53,699 nucleotides of DNA from an uncultured Fluviicola sp. (GTDB lineage: Bacteria; Bacteroidota; Bacteroidia; Flavobacteriales_D; Crocinitomicaceae): assembly GCF_902168135.1 (NCBI RefSeq), contig NZ_CABHOL010000037.1, forward strand, positions 1 through 53,699, written 5' to 3'. Below the pieces are notes generated by a model that saw only the letters and a list, made by a program, of their open reading frames with translations, made no database searches and was not told the origin of the DNA. The translations under genes and the position numbers were made by a program. This document shows positions 8,075 through 16,657 of the stretch, piece by piece (position 1 is the first letter of the stretch; the number at the start of each line of letters is the position of its first letter).

Positions 8075-8635
8075 CTAATCTGCGCAGTACTGTTTAAACC
8101 ACTGTTCAAAATATTCCTGGTAATTCTCCTGAGCTTTTTGAATCAAAGTATCCGGATCTTCTACGGGATCTAAATTGAACTCTTTCTTCAGCCAGTTTTT
8201 ATACGTTTGATGATCTTCGCTTTCTTCGTAATCGTCTTCATCCTTGTAAAAATAGGCTTCATCAAAATCTACCGAAATCTCCGAATCGAATGAAAGCATC
8301 TGCATCAATACCAATACATTATTCGCAACCACATGAACTCCGCCTTCATCCCCGAAAACCACTATGGGTAAATCTTCTGGTTCCTTAGCGGATCCGTCGT
8401 TCCAAAACGCATAAACAGACCCCGAACCGTTTGCCTGAGCAAAAGGATACAAGCGAGCCAGGAATGCTTCCTCTTCGCTCCAGCTTTTTATTCCGGATTT
8501 ATCATCAATCAAAATCCCGAATCCCTGAGAATAACATTCGAAATCCGATTGTTCCTCCTGGAATAGAATCAATTTTTCCAATGCTGCAGGAAGCTCGCTG
8601 ATTCCCAGGTTTTCTTTGAAAGCTTGTATGTCCAC
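8075..8635 (-). CDS. SMI1/KNR4 (SUKH)-like protein
   Basis: 186 residues, acidic, cytosolic. The segment SGSVYAFWNDGSAKEPEDLP followed by IVVFGDEGGVHVVANNV resembles the SUKH fold, in which a W/G-rich strand pair precedes a regulatory-looking loop. SUKH proteins are commonly immunity proteins against secreted nuclease or deaminase toxins, but also occur in housekeeping roles. The start appears to be GTG at 8635, as no ATG is near. It is the first gene of an operon with 7632-8072. The family assignment is by pattern only. Confidence 0.45.
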   Translation of the reverse strand: MDIQAFKENLGISELPAALEKLILFQEEQSDFECYSQGFGILIDDKSGIKSWSEEEAFLARLYPFAQANGSGSVYAFWNDGSAKEPEDLPIVVFGDEGGVHVVANNVLVLMQMLSFDSEISVDFDEAYFYKDEDDYEESEDHQTYKNWLKKEFNLDPVEDPDTLIQKAQENYQEYFEQWFKQYCAD

Positions 8636-8679
8636 GGTTCGATTTTGTTTCGTACTAAGTTAGAAATTTCGAATACATC

Positions 8680-9102
8680 TCACCCATTCCTTTCAGGAAT
8701 GAATTTGGGCAGGATTGCCAGTATTGTTCCGACCACAAAAATCCAGGTACTTATTTCGGCGAAGAAATTGATTTTGTTTTCCCACACTTCCATTTCCTTT
8801 GCCTGTTTGGAATAAAGCTCCCAATCGTGATCAATCGATTTTAACCGGATTATCGGTTTGAGTTTCTTTTCAGGATGTTCTTCGGCGTATTTGTTTTCGA
8901 TCAATGCCCAAATGTGATCGAGTTTTTTATTGATGTGATAATTCTGGGAATTCCGGAAGGATTCTTCTGAATCGTTTTGAAAAATCTGTACGAAGAACGA
9001 AAGTAAGATCAGTACCAATCCGATCCCTTCTAACCTGTTGAGCCATACTGCTGATAGTTTCATAGCGGTTTGTGAATAGTTTATACCGCTGAAAATAAGC
9101 AT
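8680..9102 (-). CDS. Small membrane protein of unknown function
   Basis: 140 residues with two predicted membrane segments (IGLVLILLSFFVQIF near residues 27-41 and ISTWIFVVGTILAILPKF near the C-terminus) and a soluble, charged middle of about 70 residues. An ATG at 9063 (MKLSAVWLNRLEG) is an equally good start and would remove 13 residues. It resembles membrane sensors or stress-related two-TM proteins only in shape. No family is recognised. Confidence 0.5.
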   Translation of the reverse strand: MLIFSGINYSQTAMKLSAVWLNRLEGIGLVLILLSFFVQIFQNDSEESFRNSQNYHINKKLDHIWALIENKYAEEHPEKKLKPIIRLKSIDHDWELYSKQAKEMEVWENKINFFAEISTWIFVVGTILAILPKFIPERNG

Positions 9103-9190
9103 TATTTCAGATTTGGAATTATACGGGTATTTTCTTAGAGGAAGAAGAATTTTCTATCTGAACAACAATCCAGTCTTTCCGTTTTCATTT

Positions 9191-9616
9191 TCACTTATAA
9201 ATCTCCGCTACAATCTCACCTACCTTTTCAAACGCTTCTGCATCCTTTTTCACGTAGCTGCAATTGTATTTCTTCACCATTTCCAGCACCACATCGATAT
9301 CTTCCTGGGAACTCAGTACGATAATATTCACTTCGGGTTTTTCCGTACGAATCTGTTTGATGATTTCAAGCCCTGTTTCCGCGTCGTAATATTTGGAATC
9401 CAAAAAGTAGTCGATAATGATGATATCGGGATTTTTTTTCAGTTCCAACAAGCACGTTTCTCCGACCGGGAATAGTTTCATTTCCTCAATTGCAGGAACT
9501 TCCGCACCCAGGAAAACTTTCAATGTTTCCGCATACGGCTTATTATCTTCCACTATAAATACGAGTCCTGTTTTCTCCTGCTCCTTGGCCTTGAATAAAT
9601 CTTTCCAAAAACTCAT
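9191..9616 (-). CDS. Single-domain response regulator
   Basis: 141 residues: one receiver domain with no output domain. The acidic pair is E23-D24 (VFIVEDNK), the phosphoacceptor is D69 (DIIIIDYFLDS), followed by a S103/S104 switch position and a K in YVKKDAE. It starts 4 bases inside the end of the hybrid kinase gene (ATGA overlap at 9613-9616), so it is made with the kinase and is the likely phosphate sink or downstream partner of its HPt domain. It could act by protein binding, as CheY-type regulators do. Confidence 0.85.
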   Translation of the reverse strand: MSFWKDLFKAKEQEKTGLVFIVEDNKPYAETLKVFLGAEVPAIEEMKLFPVGETCLLELKKNPDIIIIDYFLDSKYYDAETGLEIIKQIRTEKPEVNIIVLSSQEDIDVVLEMVKKYNCSYVKKDAEAFEKVGEIVAEIYK

Positions 9617-12183
9617 GATCCTTTGTATTGTGCTTTTAGTTCTTCTATTTCTCTTACAGAGTGGTCGCTGAGTAAAATTAAGGTGTTTTTCAGTTCAATT
9701 ATACGCTCCATTTCTGACTCTGAAGCAGCCAGTCTTTCCATTTCCTCCAACAGCGTTTGCATCTTGCTAATTCCCAATATAGATACGGATGATTTCATCG
9801 TATGGGCATTTCTGCGGATTATTGCAAAATCTTTCCGGTTTACACCCTCGGAAATTCCCTCCAGGTTTTCCGGCAAATGTTCGAGGAAGATCTCCAGTGT
9901 TTCCAAAATTACTTTTTTGTTTCCTCTCATGGTTTTCTCCAGAGTACTCAGGTCAACGAGTTTTTCCGGCCTTGGTTCTGATTTTTGGTCTTCCAACCCG
10001 ATATGGATCAGAGTCCTGAACAGCAAGTCTTCACGGATCGGTTTGGACAAATAGCCGTTCATCCCCATTTGCAGGCATTTTTCACTTTCTCCCGCCATGG
10101 TATGCGCAGTCATAGCGATAATCGGAACAGGATTTTCCAGGACGCTTCGAATGTAAGTAGTCGTTTCATACCCGTTCATTTCCGGCATTTCAATATCCAT
10201 CAGGATGATATCGTAATCCGTTTCTTTCATTTTTTCAAGAGCTGCTTTCCCGTTTTCTGCATGATCCGCTACCATTCCGTGATTCTCAAACAAGGCTTCA
10301 ATGAATTTCACATTGATCGGACTGTCTTCTACAAGCAGGATCTTCAGTTCTTTCAACCTTTCGATATCACATTCCTCGTATTTCTGAGGTTTTACGGAAA
10401 CAACTTCAGCAGTTGTTGAAAACGACAACAGGATTTTAAATTCAGAACCCATTCCCTCAATACTGTTTACAGTAATTGTTCCGCCCTGAAGTTCAACCAG
10501 CTGCTTCACAATGTTCAGTCCCAATCCGGTCCCCCCGAATTTACGGGTTGTGTGTTTTTCTGCCTGTGTAAATCGTTCAAAAATAGTGTCCAGCTTTTCC
10601 GGTGGAATACCAATTCCGGAATCTTTTACAGAAAACTCAAGCTGCACATAGTCTTCTTCCCTTCCAACGAGTTTCGCCGAAACGGTTATCGAACCCTCCT
10701 GTGTAAATTTGATCGCATTTCCAACCAGGTTCATAATGATTTGTGTCAAACGGGTCGGATCGCCCATAATGGAAGCCGGAATATTCGGATCATCCGTAAA
10801 AGTAAGCTGCAGATTCTTTTCCCTTGCTTTTTGAGTAAACATAACCTTGATGGAAGAAAATAGCGCATTGACAGCAATCGGGTGAATCTCGAAAGTCATC
10901 AATCCGGATTCTATCTTGGAAATATCCAATACATCATTGATGATACGTAATAAGTTTTCTCCGGAAGTCTTAATAATACGCACATACCCCATTTCTTCCT
11001 CGTTCAGGTTCCGTTTCAGCAGCAGATCTGTGAAACCGATCACTGCATTCATAGGCGTACGGATTTCGTGGCTCATATTTGCCAGGAACATTTCTTTCAG
11101 TTCGGAAGATTCTTCTGCGAGTTTCTTGGCTTTTCGCAATTCATTTTCGGCTTCTTTGATACTGGTAATATCTTCGAAAACAGCAATCGCAAATTCAATA
11201 TTCCCATCTTCATCGGCAATGTGTGTGGCATTGATACGCAAAGGAATACGAACTCCGTCTTTTTCTGTTTCAACATCTTCCACACAGATATTGCTTTCTC
11301 CTTTTAAAACTCTCACAACCGGTCGCTTATCAGCCGGATATGGCTCATTCGTACCACTGATATAGCTTGGGTAGATCTCCCTGATACTCGAATAGTTATC
11401 CCCGAAAACAATTCCTTCACCTAAAATCCGCACAGCTTCGCTATTGGTAAAGAACGGAACACCTTCAGCTGTTACAACAAACACACCCAAAGGAAGACTT
11501 TCCAAAAACTTTTTGATGCGGGCTTCACTTTCCTTTACTTTTTTTTCTGATCGAAGTCGTCTGCTGTGATCTTTTAAGAAGAAATAAAGTGTTATTACCA
11601 CGAAAAGGATTGCCAAAGAAATACTCACCAGGATTATCGTTACGGCATGCGCAAACTGATCGTCGGAATCACTGAAGCGTTTTGCAAGGTAAATTTCTTC
11701 ATTTTTGATAAAGCTTTCCATCAGGTTCCGGATTTCAACCATTAATTTCTCCCCTTCTCCGGATTCGACGAGATCCTTTGCTGCATTAAAACCTACTTTT
11801 GAACGAACTGTAATTGTTCTTTCCGCAAAAAGCGTTTTTTGGGTAATCAATTGATTAATTTCTGCTAACAATTGTCGCTGAGAAGGATTATCATGAACAA
11901 GCTGACTCAACCGCATATGTGCTTTTGGCAGTGAATCTATACCATCTTTATAGGGAATAAGGAATTTTTCATCGGCGGTAATGATATAACCACGCTGCGC
12001 AGTTTCGATATCTTCTACACTCAGCAAAATAGATTGTGCTTCATTGATTACCTTCTGAGTATGGCTCACCCAATCGGAGGAACTTTTATACTGCGTGGTA
12101 TTTTGAAAAGCGTATGCACCAACAACCAGGAGTATGAGTATACTCAATGAAAACGTAAGTACAATTCTAAGTTTACCCGACAT
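9613..12183 (-). CDS. Hybrid sensor histidine kinase (CHASE3-PAS-HisKA-HATPase-REC-HPt)
   Basis: 856 residues from ATG 12183; a TTG two codons earlier is less likely. In order: first membrane helix (about 6-26), a periplasmic CHASE3 sensor (about 35-175, with IETAQRGYIIT), second helix (180-203), PAS (about 222-340), HisKA with phospho-H372 in MSHEIRTPMN, HATPase with N489, DSGIG 521-525 and GTGLGL 551-556, receiver with D663 (LMDIEMPEMNGYE), and HPt with H794 (RRNAHTMKSSV). All catalytic residues are present, so a full H372-D663-H794 relay to a free receiver is expected, and the next gene encodes one. The signal sensed is unknown. Confidence 0.9.
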   Translation of the reverse strand: MSGKLRIVLTFSLSILILLVVGAYAFQNTTQYKSSSDWVSHTQKVINEAQSILLSVEDIETAQRGYIITADEKFLIPYKDGIDSLPKAHMRLSQLVHDNPSQRQLLAEINQLITQKTLFAERTITVRSKVGFNAAKDLVESGEGEKLMVEIRNLMESFIKNEEIYLAKRFSDSDDQFAHAVTIILVSISLAILFVVITLYFFLKDHSRRLRSEKKVKESEARIKKFLESLPLGVFVVTAEGVPFFTNSEAVRILGEGIVFGDNYSSIREIYPSYISGTNEPYPADKRPVVRVLKGESNICVEDVETEKDGVRIPLRINATHIADEDGNIEFAIAVFEDITSIKEAENELRKAKKLAEESSELKEMFLANMSHEIRTPMNAVIGFTDLLLKRNLNEEEMGYVRIIKTSGENLLRIINDVLDISKIESGLMTFEIHPIAVNALFSSIKVMFTQKAREKNLQLTFTDDPNIPASIMGDPTRLTQIIMNLVGNAIKFTQEGSITVSAKLVGREEDYVQLEFSVKDSGIGIPPEKLDTIFERFTQAEKHTTRKFGGTGLGLNIVKQLVELQGGTITVNSIEGMGSEFKILLSFSTTAEVVSVKPQKYEECDIERLKELKILLVEDSPINVKFIEALFENHGMVADHAENGKAALEKMKETDYDIILMDIEMPEMNGYETTTYIRSVLENPVPIIAMTAHTMAGESEKCLQMGMNGYLSKPIREDLLFRTLIHIGLEDQKSEPRPEKLVDLSTLEKTMRGNKKVILETLEIFLEHLPENLEGISEGVNRKDFAIIRRNAHTMKSSVSILGISKMQTLLEEMERLAASESEMERIIELKNTLILLSDHSVREIEELKAQYKGS

Positions 12184-12286
12184 GCGCAATCACTTTTACT
12201 CAAATCTAAGGCATATGAAGGTAAATACCAATACAATAATCATTCACTTTAAGTGATGAAATGACAATTTTCTGATTTTAAAACAC

Positions 12287-12712
12287 TTACTTTCTGCTCA
12301 AATAGGAGTTAATCATTCCCTGCAGGACATTCAGGTCTACATCTGATAATTTATTGATATACAGGCAGCCACCACTCACCTTGTGTTTTCCAAGTACTTT
12401 CAGGGCTTCTGCATGGGCTTCACTTCCCGCACCGATGTAAAGCGTGAGATTTGCCTTTCGTGGAGAAAAACCGACCAGGAACCAATCGACTTGTCTTCCT
12501 GTTTTTGGGCTTTCGTAGCGCATATTGCCGAAACCAATGATGGACCCGCCCCACATTACAGGCTCTTCGCCCGTTGCTTTTTTCATCATATCGACCAATA
12601 CAAAACTGTCCTTGCGCTTTTGTTCGTTATCGATCGCATTGATAAATTCTTCTGCGCTGACTGCGGTAGGCTTGGTTTTAATCTCTGCCAACTTTGGTTT
12701 CTTTTCTGCCAT
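12287..12712 (-). CDS. DUF1801 domain protein
   Basis: 141 residues from ATG 12712 (MAEKKPKLAE); an in-frame TTG at 12754 would add 14 residues. The core matches DUF1801 (YdhG-like): ATGEEPVMWGGSIIGFGNM, WFLVGFSPRKANLTLYI and KHKVSGGCLYINKLSDVDL. The family is small and cytosolic; its fold is known but its role is not. A second DUF1801 gene lies at 21447, with only moderate similarity. A 13-bp palindrome (TCACTTTAAGTGA, 12244-12256) lies downstream of this gene, between it and the hybrid kinase start. Confidence 0.75.
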   Translation of the reverse strand: MAEKKPKLAEIKTKPTAVSAEEFINAIDNEQKRKDSFVLVDMMKKATGEEPVMWGGSIIGFGNMRYESPKTGRQVDWFLVGFSPRKANLTLYIGAGSEAHAEALKVLGKHKVSGGCLYINKLSDVDLNVLQGMINSYLSRK

Positions 12713-12804
12713 GCTTTTTTGTTTTGATGCTTTAAAATAGTTAGATAATTCCAAATAATTGTTGCCCGGTTAAATTTCCAACACCTCAAATAATCCTCTT
12801 TACT

Positions 12805-13220
12805 CCCTTACTTTTTTCCAAGGCAAAAAAAGTAAGACAAAAATGCCTTTGCACAATTACGGCTTTCGGCCAACCAGCCTATCAGGATCAATCCACGAAA
12901 AGGCGGGATCAGGATCCAAAATGCAATCCTGTAGTTGTTCTGCAAACACTGCAGGATTAGCACTTTTCGGGATTTATAACCAGATTGGCTGGTTGTCAAT
13001 TCTTCATAAAAATCAGAAGAACGGGTAATGATTGGAAGATTCTGCAGTAGTTCTACAGGTCCTGTAATTGTGCGTTTTAGCAACTCGTATTAATCCATCA
13101 AAAAAAGATTAGATCCTTATTTCAAAAAATCAGCCTCACTATTAGTTAGAATGGATTCAAAATCCCACGCAACAAGGGAAAAGAAGTAGAATGAATCTTT
13201 TTTATCGGTCAACAATGATT
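12805..13220. repeat. Dispersed 415-bp structured element, copy 1
   Basis: This stretch is nearly the same as 28105-28519 (roughly 85-90% by eye, full length, few gaps). It opens with a hairpin (CTTACTTTTTT at 12807-12817 and AAAAAAGTAAG at 12826-12836) in which copy 2 has C for T and G for A at the paired position, so the pairing is kept. Inside are further inverted repeats: GCACAATTAC near 12851 with GTAATTGTGC near 13064, CAACCAGCC with GGCTGGTTG, and AATCCTGTAG with CTGCAGGATT. A 61-codon plus-strand frame (12843-13028) is open in both copies, but changes between copies alter amino acids far more often than they are silent, so I do not call it a gene. No transposase is present. It fills most of the gap between the DUF1801 and GNAT genes. 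Confidence 0.8.
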
Positions 13221-13225
13221 CCAAA

Positions 13226-13702
13226 TTAAGATTTTTCTGTTACGATAAATCGATAGAAAATAGTATCCATCGGACTTACCGGCATTTGCTCCGGTAATGC
13301 TTCGCGGGGAACAGGTACGAAGTGATTCTTGTCATAGAAACGCCGGGCTGCCCTGAATTGTTCCATTGTTCCAAGGTAAAGAAATTTGTAACCAAGATCC
13401 TGGGCCTTATTCAGTGCGGTATCCAAAAGTGTCTGAGCAACTCCATGTTTTCCTCGCGCTTCTTTCGCGACGAACAAATGCCTCAAAAAAGCATGTTTGT
13501 CATCTATCCGCGACAAACCGATCGTCCCCAGAACGCGTTCCCCGTCTACTGCGACCCAAAAAAGGTTTTCATCGTCTGCAATATCGGATATCTGCTTTCC
13601 ATTCGGGTTGCGAAAAGGTATTTCGAACTCTTCCTGGATTTGGTCCATCATGGAGCAGATGGCGGGTTGGTAGTGCTTGTCAAAGGGAAGAATGCTATAC
13701 AT
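13226..13702 (-). CDS. GNAT-family N-acetyltransferase
   Basis: 158 residues, ATG 13702. Motif A is HLFVAKEARGKHGVAQTLLD with the acetyl-CoA loop ARGKHGVA, and FLYLGTMEQFRAARRFYDKN gives the strand 6/helix 4 signature. The protein resembles small-molecule or peptide acetyltransferases of unknown substrate. Its stop lies 5 bp from the end of the 415-bp repeat. It stands alone; the upstream neighbour starts a separate small cluster. Confidence 0.8.
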   Translation of the reverse strand: MYSILPFDKHYQPAICSMMDQIQEEFEIPFRNPNGKQISDIADDENLFWVAVDGERVLGTIGLSRIDDKHAFLRHLFVAKEARGKHGVAQTLLDTALNKAQDLGYKFLYLGTMEQFRAARRFYDKNHFVPVPREALPEQMPVSPMDTIFYRFIVTEKS

Positions 13703-13727
13703 TTGAATAATCTTTCAATTCTAAACC

Positions 13728-14375
13728 TTATTTATCTTCAACAAGGAATCTGTGTTCAGGAATTATAAACAGGTCATCCTTTACTTTTTGATGTGAAATG
13801 GAAGTTGCTACAACTGTTGCTATAAAATCCGCATTTTCAATTTTGTATTTTAGATATATAGCTTTCATTTTTCGGCTATTTAAATGCTTATTGGTTGATG
13901 TGAAATTTTTATACCAATCAGGATTTATTCTCAAGGTGTCTGAATTAAAATAATATGAAACCGTTTTGTTATCGTAGTATGTAATCATTTCATCACATTC
14001 AATGCCCAATATTTTTTCTTTTTTTGGATTGATCTCAATCTTTCTGATTTTCTGTCCGGGCAAACCGGAATCAAGCCAGTATAAAGTATCACTTTTATCC
14101 TTTCTGAAATAAGTTCTGTTTTCTTCCTTTAAATAAAGTTGTTCCAGCATATAGCCACTATCATACCTCTCCAAAAAATTACCATCCTTAAAAAAGAATT
14201 CTGTTTTTAAACCAAAAAATTCCTCCAGATCTCGAAGGTTTGTTTTATTCGATTTTATTACAAACTCATTTTTAAATGTCATCCTGCCTTCGAAGAAAGA
14301 AGACTGGCTCCTTCCGTCAGAACATGCGGACACTAAGTAAAGTACCGGTAAAACAAATTTTAAAAACTTTTTCAT
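13728..14375 (-). CDS. Exported GLPGLI/DUF4412-like lipoprotein
   Basis: 215 residues. The N-terminus (MKKFLKFVLPVLYLVSAC) is a lipoprotein signal with lipobox VSAC. The mature part begins SDGRSQSSFFEGRMTFKNEF and contains the conserved ILGIECDEMITYYDN segment seen in small periplasmic proteins of Bacteroidota related to GLPGLI/DUF4412. Functions of this group are not known; some are thought to bind ligands or metals. The gene ends 3 bp before the upstream acetyltransferase stop, so the two are probably co-transcribed. A relative with the same GLPGLI-like pattern is at 40188. Confidence 0.5.
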   Translation of the reverse strand: MKKFLKFVLPVLYLVSACSDGRSQSSFFEGRMTFKNEFVIKSNKTNLRDLEEFFGLKTEFFFKDGNFLERYDSGYMLEQLYLKEENRTYFRKDKSDTLYWLDSGLPGQKIRKIEINPKKEKILGIECDEMITYYDNKTVSYYFNSDTLRINPDWYKNFTSTNKHLNSRKMKAIYLKYKIENADFIATVVATSISHQKVKDDLFIIPEHRFLVEDK

Positions 14376-14378
14376 CCC

Positions 14379-14921
14379 CTATTTTTTATACTCCTCCCGC
14401 AAAAGCGAAAACACGATCGAATCTTCAAAAATTCCGTTTATGTAATAATGATTCCGCATGACTCCTTCCCGGATGAAACCGTTCTTTTCCAATAAGCGCA
14501 GCGAGGCTGTATTGTAATCGGCAACAAGTGCTTCGATGCGGTTCAGGTCCATCTGTTTAAATCCGTAGTCAATGACGGCTTCCACCGCTTCCGACATGAG
14601 CCCACGCTGTTTAAAGCTTTCATCTTCCATCGAATAACCGATTTCTGCACGCCAGTGGTCCTTGTTCCAGTTGTGCAGTCCGCAGCGCCCGATGATTTTG
14701 CCACTCGCCTTATCCTCCAGGAGGAAAAGTATAAAACTGCGGTTATAACTGGCATACCCGTTTTTATATTTGTTGTATTCTTTTTCGTAATCCTCCTCAG
14801 AACGATGCCCCAGGATTTCTTTGATTCCCGTTTTTTGATTTGACTCAAAAATCTCCGTCATATCTGCAGGAGTCAATCCTTTGAGCAGCATACGGTTTGT
14901 TTCTATTAGTTTGAAATTCAT
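14379..14921 (-). CDS. GNAT acetyltransferase, RimJ/RimL type
   Basis: 180 residues. It has the RimJ/RimL layout: N-terminal LIETNRMLLKGLTPADM, the ISGRCGLHNWNKDHWRAEIG-type strand, EIGYSMEDESFKQRGLMSEA for acetyl-CoA binding and DYNTASLRLLEKNGFIREG. Members acetylate ribosomal or other protein N-termini, antibiotics or amino acids. The ATG at 14921 overlaps the stop of the DHFR-family gene upstream (14918-14921, ATGA), so the genes are translationally coupled. Confidence 0.8.
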   Translation of the reverse strand: MNFKLIETNRMLLKGLTPADMTEIFESNQKTGIKEILGHRSEEDYEKEYNKYKNGYASYNRSFILFLLEDKASGKIIGRCGLHNWNKDHWRAEIGYSMEDESFKQRGLMSEAVEAVIDYGFKQMDLNRIEALVADYNTASLRLLEKNGFIREGVMRNHYYINGIFEDSIVFSLLREEYKK

Positions 14922-15472
14922 TCTGCATTCTTAAATGGTGTGTAAATTAATTGTACTACACCTGATTTAAAAGTATTGCTTCCTATTAATTTTAATTCCA
15001 TGCGTTCTTTAAGATCTTCAAACAAAGGCTTTCCCTTCCCAAGGACCGTCGGATGAACTGAAATCCGGTAAATATCTACTAATTCCAATTCAATGAAGGT
15101 TTTTATCAATCCGGCTCCACCATAAAGCCAGATATCTTTTCCCTTCTGCTGCTTTATTTCCGCAACTTTAGCTGAAATGTCCGAATAAATAAAAAGGGCA
15201 TTGCCATCGTCGGGAGGCCTGCTTGTAAAAACAACTTTATTTTTGGAGTGAACATTTTCCCAAAGCTTTTTTTCGGCATCACCCGCATCAGCATCAGGAC
15301 GGTAATTTCCCCATGTATCATAACTCATTCTTCCGTAAAAAATCGTGTCGATTCCGGATAGAAATCCTTCAAAGTCCATATCCTCATCCAGGATGCACCA
15401 GTCAATTTCTCCGTTCGGACCTTCAATAAATCCATCCAGCGTAACAGCCAAATCCAAAATTATCTTTTTCAT
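14918..15472 (-). CDS. Dihydrofolate reductase-family / RibD C-terminal domain protein
   Basis: 184 residues. MKKIILDLAVTLDGFIEGPN at the start, DTIFYGRMSYDTWG, VVFTSRPP and DIWLYGGAGLIKTFIE are the motifs of the YyaP/YwjB group, which shares the NADPH-binding fold of dihydrofolate reductase and of the RibD reductase domain. The substrate is unknown for most members. It heads the small operon 14918-13728 (reductase-like, GNAT, lipoprotein). Its start is ATG 15472. The 160 bp upstream hold nothing recognisable. Confidence 0.75.
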   Translation of the reverse strand: MKKIILDLAVTLDGFIEGPNGEIDWCILDEDMDFEGFLSGIDTIFYGRMSYDTWGNYRPDADAGDAEKKLWENVHSKNKVVFTSRPPDDGNALFIYSDISAKVAEIKQQKGKDIWLYGGAGLIKTFIELELVDIYRISVHPTVLGKGKPLFEDLKERMELKLIGSNTFKSGVVQLIYTPFKNAE

Positions 15473-15632
15473 ACAGGTATTTTTTTTCCAAACGATGCAT
15501 GCAATTTACAGATTTGATTGAACATAATTCATCGGAAAGGAATGTTTCTTCAGGTGTCATTTAATCGTTTCCGGTACGCCAAAATAGGGATAAAAAATAA
15601 AAAAACTTTGCTGCTCTTTCTTTAGTGAATGT

Positions 15633-16202
15633 TCAGGATTCGCAGCTGTGCAGCCATTCCTCTTTCAAAATCCGGTAAACATGTACGGGCATTCCATTGA
15701 AGTCGGTCTGCTTCCAAAGCTGCATCCCGTTTTTGAGCGCTACCTGCTGTGAAGCTATATTATCCGGATGGATGATTGAGATCAATGAATCCGAAAAGTC
15801 ATTTTGAAAGGCAAAGTCCCGGCATTTTTTTGCTGCTTCAACCGCATAGCCGAATCCACGCACTTCGGGCGTGAGTGAATACCCTATCTCAAGTTCTTCC
15901 CGATTATCTACAGTCTGTACCAATAAACCGCACTGACCGATAAATGTGTTTGAATTTTTGTCGATGAGTGCATTCATTCCTCCCATCTGGTGTTCATACC
16001 TCCAAAAGACCTTCTCGAACCATTTTTGGCATATTTCCAAAGGGGAATCAGCCTCAGAAAAAGCAAAGAATCGCATAATCTCCCGATCTTCACAAAACCG
16101 CAGCCACGTATCAAAATCATTCTTTTCCAATTTTCGGAATAAGAGCCGATCGGTTTCTTCTCCGAAAAGCCAAAGTTTCGTTCTGTCGGTAATCTTTATC
16201 AT
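15633..16202 (-). CDS. GNAT acetyltransferase, RimJ/RimL type
   Basis: 189 residues. RLLFRKLEKNDFDTWLRF at the N-terminus, LEIGYSLTPEVRGFGYAVEA (acetyl-CoA site) and IHPDNIASQQVALKNGMQ mark the family. It starts 6 bp after the HxlR stop, so both are probably read from the hxlR promoter. The substrate is unknown. The linkage to a redox- or electrophile-sensing HxlR regulator hints that it may modify a toxic compound, but this is inference. Confidence 0.75.
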   Translation of the reverse strand: MIKITDRTKLWLFGEETDRLLFRKLEKNDFDTWLRFCEDREIMRFFAFSEADSPLEICQKWFEKVFWRYEHQMGGMNALIDKNSNTFIGQCGLLVQTVDNREELEIGYSLTPEVRGFGYAVEAAKKCRDFAFQNDFSDSLISIIHPDNIASQQVALKNGMQLWKQTDFNGMPVHVYRILKEEWLHSCES

Positions 16203-16208
16203 AGGATT

Positions 16209-16562
16209 TTAAACTCCCTCCAAAGTACTGATTTTCTTACTTCTTTTGGCTGTTTCTTTTCCCCATTGCGCGATAGCTTCCAACAATGGAATAAGAGTTC
16301 TTCCGAATGCCGTGAGTTCATATTCCACCCTCAATGGAGGTTTGGAAGTGTGAACTGTGCGTGTGATCAATCCGTCGGACTCCAATTCTTTCAGCTGCAG
16401 GCTCAATGTCCGCTCGGTAATCATCGGAAGTTCTTTCCGCAACTCGTTGTAGCGTTTTTTTTCTGCGAGATGCATTAAAATGACCGCCTTCCATTTTCCG
16501 CCTATGTATCTCATTGTGAAGCTGGTGCTGCACGGATATTCCTTGTTGTCTATACAATACAT
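16209..16562 (-). CDS. HxlR-family winged-helix regulator
   Basis: 117 residues. The DNA-binding wHTH is clear: YIGGKWKAVILMHL, RYNELRKELPMITERTLSLQ and GLITRTVHTSKPPLRVEYEL. Two N-terminal cysteines (C3 and C11) fit the redox-sensing HxlR proteins such as YodB/HypR, where one cysteine reacts with quinones or aldehydes. It is divergent from a nitroreductase gene, the commonest layout for this family. ATG 16562. Its own -7 box TAACTTTG (16591-16598, minus strand) overlaps the promoter of the divergent gene. Confidence 0.8.
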   Translation of the reverse strand: MYCIDNKEYPCSTSFTMRYIGGKWKAVILMHLAEKKRYNELRKELPMITERTLSLQLKELESDGLITRTVHTSKPPLRVEYELTAFGRTLIPLLEAIAQWGKETAKRSKKISTLEGV

Positions 16563-16587
16563 GAGTTACTATCCTTTTTAACCGTTA

Positions 16588-16638
16588 TTGCAAAGTTAAA
16601 TCACTATAATTATGTTTGCAACTATAAAATTGATAGTT
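16588..16638. promoter_or_regulatory. Overlapping divergent promoters and operator between hxlR and nitroreductase
   Basis: Rightward: TTG at 16588-16590, 20 bp spacer, then -7 box TATGTTTG at 16611-16618, both fitting the Bacteroidota consensus. Leftward: -7 box TAACTTTG at 16591-16598 read on the minus strand, with a TTG about 23 bp upstream inside the rightward -7 box. An inverted repeat AACTAT-N7-ATAGTT spans 16620-16638, just past the rightward start point, where HxlR would block transcription. Confidence 0.6.
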
Positions 16639-16657
16639 AAATAAAAACTTTAAACAA

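Noticed and set aside
12843-13028. A 61-codon plus-strand frame in the 415-bp element, also open in copy 2 (28142-28327).
   Set aside because: Between copies about 12 changes alter amino acids while about 3 are silent, and no family or start signal is visible. The frame seems open by chance in conserved DNA.
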